The position numbers and the translations under genes are program-made. Positions 45,486 through 56,530 of a stretch of 64,000 nt of DNA are shown piece by piece; the stretch's first letter is position 1; each line of letters begins with the position of its first letter. The stretch lies in contig CP136061.1 of the NCBI GenBank assembly GCA_032622095.1, forward strand, positions 218,148,373 to 218,212,372, read 5' to 3'. The notes beneath the pieces are model-generated. The model saw only the letters and a list, made by a program, of their open reading frames with translations. It did no database searches and was not told the origin of the DNA. The stretch comes from Siphonodentalium dalli. Taxonomy: Eukaryota; Mollusca; Scaphopoda; Gadilida; Siphonodentaliidae.

Positions 45486-45707
45486 GAGCGTTCGTCTGTC
45501 AAAAGCAATAGATAATATAGAGCGTTCTCCTTGTGATATTTTGTGACCATTTTCGATGTATTACCTATGAATGATTTGGGTATTCGGCGATGTCTGTGTG
45601 ATACGAATCATGATGATTGCAGTCTCCTGTTTTCGTTTTCTTTTGCCTGGTAAACAGAAACTTGTCTTAGGAAATTATGACTTATTTATAACTCAAACCA
45701 GGCATTT

Positions 45708-46228
45708 TTAAAGAAACGGGCTGCGTTGGCGGTGGGTATGCTGTTAAAATATTCACCTCCGTCAAAAACCTCCATAAACAGAAGGAATAGTAAGATATAG
45801 AGAGACTTTGTTCTTATGCCAATCAGAAATATGGCATAAACAGTATGTTATTGTAAACTTTTTCCCCTTTGTTATGTAAACAAAAGCAAAAAAATGTTAC
45901 GTTTCCTGGCTTTTGTTTAGATCCGGATATGGTAAACATAAAGAGCGTTATTTGTTAATGTTTACCTGATATGGAAATAATAAAGAGCGTTTATATCAGT
46001 TTTGTGTGATTAACCAATAGAATTGCGCTGTGTTATGTAAACAGAAGCACACCTTCTGTAACACGAGCAGTCTCTTGTTTACGTACACTTTCGTGCGTCT
46101 TGACAACAATATACTATTTACGCGCTGATTATGTTTTGGCATATGAGCGGAACTGTATATATTTTGGTGTTCCTTCTGTTGATGGCGATTTGAACAAATA
46201 TAAATATTTCTGCAACGAACGCCTTTAA
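45708..46228 (+). mobile_element. TTAA MITE (AGGYACG family), diverged copy 3
   Basis: TTAA at 45708 and 46225. Interior blocks GGCGGTGGGTATGCTG, TCCGTCAAAAACC, two AAAGAGCGTT motifs (about 45940 and 45981) and GAACGCCTTTAA identify the family. The termini are more decayed than in other copies. Confidence 0.75.
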
Positions 46229-47429
46229 CATTATTATATATATTATAACAATTATTGATATAACATTACCTCGGCTGTTAGTCGGGCGTCAAAAAAGTAT
46301 ACGACAGGTATATGTAAAAAAAAAAATATATAACTACCCAAAATCCGCAGGACCACGAGTTTGACCTGCTCTTTATAAAAAAAATTGTTTGGATATTGCC
46401 GAGGTTATCATTTGGAAACTCCCCCCAAAATGTGAATTCTTAGTCGAAAAAGGACACAGCGCATACATGTCAAAATTCACCGGATCATGGCTGTATTCAA
46501 TAGAGGATCGCAATTCTATACGAAATTTATTAACCGTGTGTACTAAAGTCGATTCGATCATAGCTTTAGCGAGGCTCGAATCGAATTTAGTGGACGAAGT
46601 TAATAAATTTCGTATAGAATTGCGACGAATTTGAGATCCATTTTATCACATAATCACATTTTGGCAAGGGAAAACGATCTCGAAACGGCTGGGGTTAAAT
46701 TACATTAATATCGATGTCCTTATCACAACCAACGAGGAAGTAATTAGGGGCTATATATAATGATGTGATAAAATAGTATAATATACTTTCAAAATTGGTA
46801 AGTGATCTACCACGCAACTCCACTGTTTACCAACGCAGCCTGTTCTCGTGAATATAAGCACCATGCATATGGACTTATGTTATAAGTGCACCAAATAAGC
46901 TCACATTGGCATTATTTAAAACTCAAATACGCTTATATGGGCCAAAACGCTGGTTATTAAAATATGAATAAGTCCGTATTGTGCTTAATTTAACGAGAAC
47001 GGGCTGGAAAATAACACGAATAAACGAACTCACGACTTACCAGATGTATACCCTCTTTAGACGTGTATAAGTCTAGTTTAGGACACATAATATGAACATA
47101 TGTGAATATTTAGCTCCAATATGAACATATTTGCACGAGAATATGTTGAACGATAAGATATCGATTTTTTTTGTAATGTGTTCTAATATGCTGGAATATG
47201 GATAAATAATTCATTGTGTCTTGAACAGTTATTATCTCAGGTTTAACTATATATAGCCCATCCAATGCCGTTCTGCAATTATAAAATTAATGTGATAATA
47301 ATTATTATTAATATCAACTACATACTTTTGTCACACTGTCCTCCAATATTCGATATAACATATTAATAGTAAATGGCGCACGTATTGTAGTTGACTATGT
47401 AGACATACATAGCGTTTCTCGGGGAGGAA
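46229..47429. other. AT-rich stretch with one strong hairpin
   Basis: At 46506-46627, CGCAATTCTATACGAAATTT is paired with its complement (stem about 28 bp, loop about 65 bases). Part of the loop, TCGATTCGATC against CGAATCGAAT, can pair again. The rest shows nothing recognisable. Confidence 0.5.
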
Positions 47430-48222
47430 TCTATTATATATTTTGGAAGATCTGTGTGTGTGTGTGTGTGTGTGTGTGTCTGTAATCGATGGACTCGAAA
47501 ACGACTGAGCCGATTTCGATGAAACTTGGTATGTGGGGATATGTTCGGCCGGGGAGTAACATAGGCATATTAATTTTCAGATCCGAGGTCAACTTTTCAC
47601 GTGCCGAGGTCAAATCTGTTTTTACGCTGTGTTACGGGACTTTCATTTGAGTTCGGTGCTTACAAATCGATTCGAAACAGCGCGAATAATAAATTGACAG
47701 TCATAATAATGACACTGTGAGAATCTTTCGTGTTTCCTCTTTCCAACGATATATAATGCGTATGTATCCGTTTTAGTTATCTGCCTCAATTATCAAGAAG
47801 AAGTGGTACTATCTTCCACCAGGATAAAAACAATGCGTAACTTCTATGACGTCGTTAGAAGTCATAACGTTAGATCACGTTAACGCTTAACCGGCCGATG
47901 CATTTGACTGTTTCAGACGTCTTGGCGATATCTCGGGCACCGATGGTAATTTATCTTTACGTTGAAACTTGATAATTAATGAGCGTGTGTATATGAGGCG
48001 CGTTTATATACTTGAGTGGAAATCAAATCGGGTTAAACTGGCGGATTTTTACGGACGAAATTTGATGCATAGGGTATCTCGGTATCCGCTGGGCCGATTT
48101 CCCGGTATCCGCTGGGCCGATTTCCACCATTTTGGGGTGTTGGTGTTTGACCCCACCTGACCTTGACCTTCAAAATGGTCAATTCAAGGTCAAAGCCCGG
48201 ACGAAGTCGGGTCACCTTCTAG
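47430..48222 (+). mobile_element. Non-autonomous Helitron-like element 4
   Basis: Starts A|TCTATTATATATTTTGGAAG with a (GT)n run at about 47453-47479, then the ATGGACTCGAAAACGACTGA landmark. Ends with hairpin CCCGGACGAAGTCGGG, TCACCTT and CTAG|T at 48222. Confidence 0.85.
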
Positions 48223-48250
48223 TCTCATATATATTTTGAAGACCTCTGTT

Positions 48251-48282
<32 letters not shown>

Positions 48283-48640
48283 ATTTATACAAATCTACGA
48301 TTCTCGACCGATCGGGACGAAACTTGGGACGTGTGTGTAGTTTGACCAGGCGGTCGTCGTTGTCGTATTGGCGACCACGTGCGACGCCCGTGCAGCGCAT
48401 GCGCAGACGAGATCTCGGAAACGGATGGAGCTATCGACTTGAAATTTGGTATGTGAATGTATCTTGCCCCGGATAGGAATTTTATCGGGTCGCCGAGCCC
48501 GTGCGACGCCAGCTTCGCGCATGCGCAGACCAGATCTCGGCAACGGGTGGAGCTATCGACTTGATATTTGGTTTTTGAATAGCTATCGACTTGAAATTTG
48601 GTTTTTGAATAGCCCGGACAACGTCGGGCTCATCGGCTAG
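48223..48640 (+). mobile_element. Non-autonomous Helitron-like element 5
   Basis: Starts TCTCATATATATTTTGAAG directly at the previous CTAG. It contains a (CTGT)n run (about 48255-48283) and ends CCCGGACAACGTCGGGCTC, ATCGG and CTAG. The internal blocks GGAGCTATCGACTTGAAATT are repeated. Confidence 0.82.
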
Positions 48641-49003
48641 TCTCTTATATATTTTGATACAATCTGTGTGTCTGTCTGTCTGTCCTTTATACAAATCTAC
48701 GATTCTCCACCGATCGGGACGAAACTTGGTACGTGTGTGTAGTTTGACCAGGCGGTGGTCGTTGTCGTATTGGCGAGCCCGTGCGACCCCCTTGCAGCGC
48801 ATGCGCAGACGAGATCTCGGAAACGGGTGGAGCTATCGACTTGAAATTTGGTATGTGAATATATCTTGCCCCGGATACGAATTTTATCGGGTCGCCGAGC
48901 CCGTGCGACATCAGCTTCGCGCATGCACAGACCAGATCTCGGAAACGGGTGGAGCTATCGACTTGAAATTTGGTTTTTGAATAGCCCGGACAACGTCGGG
49001 CTG
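48641..49003 (+). mobile_element. Non-autonomous Helitron-like element 6, 3' end damaged
   Basis: Starts TCTCTTATATATTTTGATAC at 48641 and is a shorter relative of element 5. The hairpin CCCGGACAACGTCGGG is present near 48986-49001, but the CTAG is missing and the next element begins at once. Confidence 0.75.
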
Positions 49004-49786
49004 GTTATATATATTTTGGGAAATCTGTCTGTGTGTGTTCGCGATGGACTCGAAAACGGCCGAGCCGATTTCGATGAAACTTGGTATGTGGGGGTACTTT
49101 CGGCCGGGGAGTGGCATGGACATACTAATTTGCCCGTGCGACGTGACATTGACCTTGAAATCGGGTCATTTCAAGGTCAAACGCCCGAGTATCACGGGAT
49201 TTCGATGAAAATTAGTGTCTGTGGATACTTTCGTATGGGGAGTGTCGTAAGCCTATTCGTTTGCCCGTGCGACGTGACATTGACCTTGAAATCGGGTCAA
49301 TTCAAGGTCAAATCGCGAATTTTGATGGGATTTCGACGAAATTTGATACGTGAGTTTACTTTTGTCCACTGAGTGTTTTGGACGGGTCGAGTCGTGACCC
49401 CGACCTGACCTTGACCGTCAAAATGATCAATTCGAGGTCAAATGTGGTAAAACCGGATGGATTTCGACGGGTACTTTTGTCCGGGCAGTGTTTTGGACGG
49501 GTAAAATCGTGACCCCACCTGACCTTGACCTTCAAAATGGACAATTCAAGGTCAAATCGCCGAAAAGCAGAGGGGAAACAGCCAATTCGAGGTCAAATCG
49601 GGTAAAACCGGATGGATTTCGACGGGTTCTTTTGTCGGGTACTTTTGTCCGGGCAGTGTTTTCGACGGGTCAAATCGTGACCCCACCTGACCTTGACCTT
49701 CAAAATGGACAATTCAAGGTCAAATCGCGCAATTCGCCAAAAAGCAGAGGGGATACAGCCCGGACGAAGTCGGGTCCACCTGCTAG
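49004..49786 (+). mobile_element. Non-autonomous Helitron-like element 7
   Basis: Starts near TTATATATATTTTGGGAAAT, followed by the GATGGACTCGAAAACGGCCG landmark. It then has several TTGACCTTGAAATCGGGTCA and TGACCTTGACCTTCAAAATG blocks. It ends CCCGGACGAAGTCGGGTCC, ACCTG and CTAG|T at 49786. Confidence 0.85.
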
Positions 49787-49904
49787 TACTATATATACCG
49801 TTACGCTAGGTTATCCGACGTGAAATGTTTCTCCTAACAAGTGAACTCCAAACCCATGGACGTTCATATGGGGTTCCAACTGTGGGGGGGGGGGGGTGAG
49901 ACCA

Positions 49905-50035
49905 TAAAATTTCCAACTATATTGGATTTGGTCCAATAAAATTTCCAACTATACTGAATTATATAGGATTTGGTCTAATAAAATTTCCAACTATACAGGA
50001 TTTGGTTTTGAGTGATGCAAAATTCCAATATTGGC
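49905..50035 (+). repeat. Short tandem array, AATTTCCAACTATA unit
   Basis: Three to four copies of AAAATTTCCAACTATA plus GGATTTGGTC, with units of about 35-50 bp. Related single motifs occur near 19175, 42310 and 51350. Confidence 0.7.
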
Positions 50036-50544
50036 TTAATGGCTTAATAATTTGGGTTTCTATATGTTCTTTTTAAGAGCATGGACAGTGTAAATAAAGA
50101 CACTAGTAACAAGAATGACATAGCATTGATCCATGTGTTATGTAATGAGTAGACTGTGCATGTAGTACATGTACATTATACATGATATTAATCAGAATAT
50201 GGCTGAGGAACGAATACGAGTTAGATGTATTTAAATTCCAAGTTATAACTCACACAATGGTAACAATTATGCATGCCGAATGATTGTTATATCGTTAAAG
50301 CTGTCCTCAGAAAGATACTAGTATGGAGGTTTGACATTACTAATAGACTAGTGGCCAATGCTTTGCCTTCAATTCCATATATGTGTCAGGTAATGAGCAT
50401 TACTGGAATGTATTTACTCAAATGACTATGTATTCACTTGTAACATTGCCTTTACATTGCTATACATACCTCGCAGGACAAATCTAAATAAACTGATTAA
50501 TATACTGCTATGGGAGGAACTTAATGAATAAGTGCAATGTCCCC
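50036..50544. other. Unannotated noncoding stretch
   Basis: No exon or repeat is recognised before the next MITE. Confidence 0.35.
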
Positions 50545-51046
50545 TTAAAGGTACGGTTGGCCTTGGCGGTGGGTATCCTGTGAAAATATTTCCACCCGTC
50601 AAAAACCGCCACAAACAGAAAGAACAACAAAATGTAGACAGACTTTGTACGTATACACATAAGAAATATCGCATAAACAGTATGGTATGGTCATATGTTT
50701 GACCATTGTTATGTAAACAAATGCATAAAAAGTAACTTTTCTGGTGTTTGTTTATATTATGATGGTAAACATAAAGAGCGTTCTTTGTTGGTGAATACCT
50801 GATATGGAACTAATAAAGAGCGTTTATGCCATCTGTGTGTGATTAGCCAGTAGCATTGTGCTGTCTTCTGTAACACAACCAGGCTCTTGTTTAGGTAACA
50901 TATAGTAGGTCTTTATGATAACATGCTGTTTACGCGATGGTCATGGTAGATATGAACGGAACTATATGCGTTTTAATGTTTTTCTGTTTACGGTGTTTGG
51001 AACAAATATGAATATTTTCGACAATTAAGGCCGCACGTGCCTTTAA
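50545..51046 (+). mobile_element. TTAA MITE (AGGYACG family), copy 4
   Basis: TTAA-AGGTACGGTTGGCCTT at 50545 pairs with GGCCGCACGTGCCT-TTAA at 51046. This is the best-preserved copy, nearly identical in reverse complement to 5982-6488 in block order. It carries two AAAGAGCGTT motifs, about 50773 and 50815. Confidence 0.9.
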
Positions 51047-53860
51047 ACATTTAAAATTATAAAATAAAAAACAAAACATGATTAACAGACATACATATAT
51101 AAATAAGTTAACAATATATTGAGTGAAAGACACCATATGATTTGAAAAGCTCAAATGTAAAATATAATAGAATCCTGGTTCGGAATTCGGAGCCGGAAAA
51201 AAAATTTGTACACTTCCAGAAAATCGGTGACGACTATTTAGAATTGGAGTTCAGAGTCGGAAAATAAATAACTGGTACAAATTCGGAGTCAGAAAATCGC
51301 GAACTCTGGTTAAAACACTTAGTAATTCGATTTACTTGTTACTTTTAATTTCGAACTATTGGAATTTGAGTCATGAAATTTCGAACTATTGAAAATTATG
51401 GTCCTCACGTATGATATAACCACCATTATTTAAAGCCGCTTCGGTACGAAATAATAAAGAGCGTTCCTCATTAGTCAAGACTTGATATGGTAAACATAAA
51501 GAGCAATTTGCCTCACTTTGGTCGAAAATTGAAAATATTACTGCAATGTAATATTATTGTGGTATGCAAACCCGGAGGTGACATCCGCATTTTTTTCTTC
51601 ATAAAGTCTAGAGTTCAAAAGAGCTATGTCTGTTAACGTCCCACATATTAAGCCACAAATGCATTGCTATATCTGGAAGCCCATTGTTCAACGATAAGCA
51701 GAGGTTCAACGTTAAAACCTCACCTTTTATATTAGTTAGTATAAAATATACAGAAATCGAATTGGGAAGATGGAGAGATAAAAGCGTTGTATTGATGTTT
51801 ATTTACTTTAATTGTCACTTTTCGAACTCCGACTCGAATTACGTTTTACAACGGCGATGCGCTAGCGGCTGGAGACAGTATGACAAGTGACTCTCGTTAT
51901 TTTGTGACTGCATAAAAAAGAAATATTGGTGATATCATTTCGCGTCACTTTATGATAAATGGTACCTGGGTGTCAGTGGTTTAAATTAACCGAACCTGTA
52001 CGAAGCAAGTCCACGTGGGACCACATAAACTGCAATGCTTATCGACTATATATAACACAAATGAATTTTAAACTGATAATCATAATTATATAGAAATGAA
52101 TAAGCCTCTTTCGCTTTTGGGGCGGGGCAAAAGTTAATATGTTGTTAGGGGCTTCTATGCTTTTCTTCATTTGTTATTCTACCTTTTCAATAAATTTTTT
52201 TTTATCTGGGGTCGCAAGTGCAGGGGGAGACTGGATCAACGGTCCCTCTGGCCCTCCGCCAATGGGGATAACAGTTCATTGTTATGCTACATATAATTAA
52301 GAGTTATGGAGGCACGGATTCAGTATGAGTGTTCATTACTTCAAATGGGCTTGCTTCAGTCAAGTTCAATGAGCGTGAACAATTCTAGAAATAGGTGAAA
52401 TGTTAAGAAAAGTTGTCCTGCATGGGTGCAAAATATAACCATTCTGATGGTGCAACATGGGATTATTCCTCTAAGGAGGTTAAAATCATTCGACTTGAAT
52501 GGTTCAAGTTGGTCTTTTCTGCATGAATGCTTTATACCTCTGACTAATAATCTTGCTAATATATATTATTCCTCAATCACTGCTTACAAAGTACACAATA
52601 ACCACAAATGTTAAAAGTAGCATAGAACATAGGCAAACATGAAGTCAGACTTTGCCATTTGACTCATACACCTCAAGTAAAAAAAAGACTCAAGTAACCA
52701 GATAGTTCTGCTTCAGCATCAGGACAACCCACCAGTCATTAGGTAGAAATACATAATTTCCAGCAATGTTGACCATCTGTACTGTACTTCAAGCCATATG
52801 AATCATTTTTATTTTATACAGAAATCGTCAGTGTAAACAAATGTCTGTATTTTGATTTGTTCCTGGCATCACTTACTGAGTTATGCCCCTTGGTTTGCAA
52901 ACACAAACACTAAATAATTTTTTACTAAACTGTTTTATTTTAAACCAAAAAGCAGACCACGGCAGAGCGAATGTCTGTAAATAAGCCTCTTTATCTTCAT
53001 ATAGCTATACTGGAACTGAGCAATATATGAAATAGAAAAAAAAACGATATCGTTTCAAATTATTGTTTTGCAAGCACAGGGGAGAGAAATCGGTCTATTT
53101 TGCTATAGCTAAACACACGGAGTTAGTCTGCACTGAATATGAAAATCATGTTACACATACAAATTTCTCATTTTGGTTCTCTTTAAAACAAGGCTAATAA
53201 ACCGTTTACCGAGTATAAGGAAATTCTGTTCAAGTTATCATCCAGACAACCCAACAATTAATTATTTAAAGTCGAACAAGTGGCTACGTCAAAAATAATC
53301 GAACCATGACCAATTTCGATTTAGACCTGCGTTTTATCAAATGTTAATCACATACCAAATCTCAAGATATAATTTTGAATTTTGCTCAAGTTATCATCAA
53401 GACAACCCAAAAATTAAGATTTCTAAGTCGAAAAAGGAGCGTAACACATGTAAAATCATGTATTCATATCTGTACGTCTGTTCTCTTCTGGCACGGGAGT
53501 CGCCAGAATTTATCAAGTATTGATCAAGCGGGATGTCAACCGTACTCACTTTGATATTTTTTAATCATGACCTGTCTAGATTTGTTCCGTCGGAGCTTCA
53601 AACCGTCCCAGTCTAGTTGTTTCTTGACGTTTAAATTTGACTGCGTCGGGTGTTCTATCTAGTTGTTGGAAACAAAACGCGCTGATCTTCTCTGCACTTT
53701 ATCGAGCTGATCACAATGGCCTGCTTCGCAAGGATAATAGAAATAATAAGGAGTTAATATCGGTTCCTTGATAATATATTTTACAGTACAACATGTAGGT
53801 TACATGATGTATGTGACTTTGTTGACCCTATTTTGATTTGCATCGCATACAATCATGGAT
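51047..53860. other. AT-rich noncoding stretch
   Basis: Short features only: AAAGAGCGTT at about 51469, and a loose direct repeat, CAAGTTATCATC(C/A)AGACA, at about 53233 and 53387. No gene is recognised. Confidence 0.35.
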
Positions 53861-53975
53861 TTTTTCCAGGGTAATCAATTCCATGTTTATTGCGATATCG
53901 ACTTGCACAAATCGTGTAATCTTGAGCTGGGACCACCCCTTTTGTGAAATGGATTATCAAGGAACAAGTATTAAT
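53861..53975. pseudogene. Rearranged partial copy of the 59.4-kb exon
   Basis: AATTCCATGTTTATTGCGAT on the + strand matches the coding strand of the 59.4-kb exon (INSMFIAIS). The adjacent AAATCGTGTAATCTTGAGCT to ATCAAGGAACA matches the same exon in the opposite orientation. The middle part is absent and a base is lost, so this copy is inverted internally and frameshifted. It could instead show that both are pieces of an unrecognised repeat. Confidence 0.45.
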
Positions 53976-55385
53976 ATATATATATATATATATTCCCTGT
54001 GCTGTTTGTTCAGTATTATAAGTTCTCCATCAGCACATCAAAAAGTACGCATGTTTCGAACATGATCTAAGAGGACACTTGAAAGAGGTCAAGCAATAAA
54101 TATGGCATGATGAAGTTTTGCTTATTACATTCCGTAATGCACGTATATGTCGGCTATCTTGATGCACATCACCAGTTTATCTTACTTCATGGCTATCAGT
54201 AGGAAGCTATGAACGCACACAGCCGTTTGCTCTTACAGGAAAATCAATAGATGCCGCTAACGGAATTGGAGTTGATAGATATCTATATTTCAAAATATCT
54301 CGATATATAAGTATCCGTTTGTAAGCTGACACGATCAAGTTCGAACGGCATAACAGTATTCTACAATAAGGAGTCCCTGCGACGATTTAGAGATCATATC
54401 CAACTATAAAGGCAGCTCCGAAAACCGTAGGCAGATAGGCATCAAGCCGGGGTACCCATCCGCAGAAATGGACAAATCATACTTTGTTATTGGCGCCCGT
54501 CCCATGAATACAATCCGATTATTTACCTTTGCATGGGAGCGATACAAGTGAATTTGAAGCTTTCTCGAACATAAATCATCCGTTTCTTGCCTTCATTTTT
54601 ATCTATATCTCTTAATGACTGGATCAATCGGTGCGATTACACACTTAATATTACTTTGATCTATAAACTGATGGCAGCGACTCATAAGTACCCCTAACAG
54701 TATAGCCGCGTGTTTCTTTATTGGAGACGCCCGTGGCCGCCCGTTGTTCAAATCAAGCTCGAAATCAGTATAAAAAATAACTTGAACTTTGAGTTGCCAA
54801 ATTTTCTAAAATGAATGCCATTTTCATCATTTTCGATCATAACAATAAAGTCATATTACGTGCTTATTCCGATACATCAAACGGATAATTTGCGACTCAG
54901 CAACTACACCCCATTTTAAGAATTGATTATTAAACTATTACTACAAAAATGTTTAACAACATCGGCTGTGCCATTTCTTAAAACGTACACGACGTCTGCA
55001 CTACAGAAAAATGTTTAAAATGTCCTTCGTTCGTTCCGAACAAATCATAAATCATTTCACCAACGGGAGTCATTCTATTTAATTTATTTCAAAGAATGGC
55101 GTTAACGTGTGCTGGCAATATTGATACGAAATTTATTTGATGTAAACATATTTTATTCCAATCCTAATACATGTAACATATAAGAACATTTAACAAAAGT
55201 GTTGGCAGTATGGTATAAATAGGTGAATTGGAAAGGGGATTAAACAACAAGCCCAGAGGCTTTTATTAAGTTTGCCCCCCTTTTGTTTCGCACCTGTCTC
55301 CATTACGTGGATAAGGGGGATCGGACGGGAAGGAATGGAAATATTATACATGTAATGATAGTGTCGTGGGAGTCGAAATTTATTT
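53976..55385. other. AT-rich stretch
   Basis: A short (TA)n run of about 20 bases lies near 53973-53993. No exon is recognised. Confidence 0.4.
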
Positions 55386-55512
55386 AAGGATTAACTGTCA
55401 TGTGGACTGTTTTTATGGAGATGTAACCGTGAGGTAAGTGGTCATACAAGTTATGACCACTTACCTCACGGATACATCTCCATAAAAACAGTCCACATGA
55501 CAGTTAATCCTT
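55386..55512. repeat. Near-perfect palindrome, about 60-bp arms
   Basis: AAGGATTAACTGTCATGTGG onward is followed, after a centre of a few bases near 55449, by its complement, with about one mismatch in 60 bp. A MITE-like fold-back; no clear target duplication. Confidence 0.85.
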
Positions 55513-56130
55513 ATATTTAATTACATTTAGCGAAAAAGCCACTTTTGTAAATATATTTAAATCGAAAAGTGTATCGTGACAAAACCAGCCCAAAATATCC
55601 TATAGCACCCGACCATAAACCAGCTGAGAACAATTTCAAATCGAGGCTCTTTATATTGAAACCTGATGATTTATTAAGTCAATCCTGCGCGAGTGCAAAT
55701 TTATGCGCCCAAAACATTACGCGTTCTTCTTCTTCAAAATCAATGACGCGTCGATGTAATTATGGTTGCAATAATGACCCTCTTGCGCGTTCACCGAGAA
55801 ATAATTGCAACTAGTCACGTGGGCGCCGACCAATCGGAATTCTGGATTTAGTGATAATCTCACTCAGTATGTAAATATTTTGTAATACCCGTGTTGGCAA
55901 GTTTATTCGCTGTGAGCCTCGGCAGAGTGTTTCAACTCACTTTAATATAAACAGTATACATATAGCTCAATACGAGTCAGAAGTGAAGTTGCTTATGCCA
56001 TGTGGCAAACGGGGAAATAACGTTTGTCAACTTAAAGTCGCTGGTTTCTCAATACTTGCTGAGGAGAGATTCCGTACTGCGCTCAATGTATAGTAGTGAT
56101 GGGTTGGAAAACACCCATGCAGTATGTGTG
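55513..56130. other. Unannotated noncoding stretch
   Basis: No exon or repeat is recognised; an 81-codon frame at 55569-55814 lacks any domain. Confidence 0.35.
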
Positions 56131-56530
56131 TTAACCCTTTACCCAACAAACCGGCCAAAACCGGCCAAATAAAGCTTCAACAGCCTAAAATATCTTCGGT
56201 CTGTCTCAATAGAACCATACAAATATGGATATCATTGGAACCGGCTCCTTGACCACATTGTGATAGTTACAGTTATGCCCTGTGCCAATGCATTCTCTTA
56301 TATATGCGAGTCGACCATAGGTCGCCTCGCATATATAAGAGAATGCATTGGCCTAAAAAAAATCTTTTTTTAACACTTTTTACCATTTTTTCTTACATTC
56401 TTTAACAATTTTATAATTTGTAATGTGTTAAGCCAATGCATTCTCTTATATATGCGAGGCGACCTATGGTCGACTCGCATATATAAGAGAATGCATTGGC
56501 ACAGGGCCATTCTGTTGGGTAAAGGGTTAA
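56131..56530 (+). mobile_element. piggyBac-like MITE (CCCTTTACCC family), copy 3
   Basis: TTAA-CCCTTTACCCAACAAACC to TTCTGTTGGGTAAAGGG-TTAA. Almost identical to 9503-9892, with two intact palindromic modules at 56285-56351 and 56433-56499. Compared with 9503-9892 it has about ten extra bases in the spacer (TTAACACTTT). Confidence 0.92.

Noticed and set aside
48033-49823. Many overlapping frames of 60-174 codons on both strands
   Set aside because: All lie in repeated Helitron-like units and repeat the same peptide from repeat DNA; no Rep or helicase motif.
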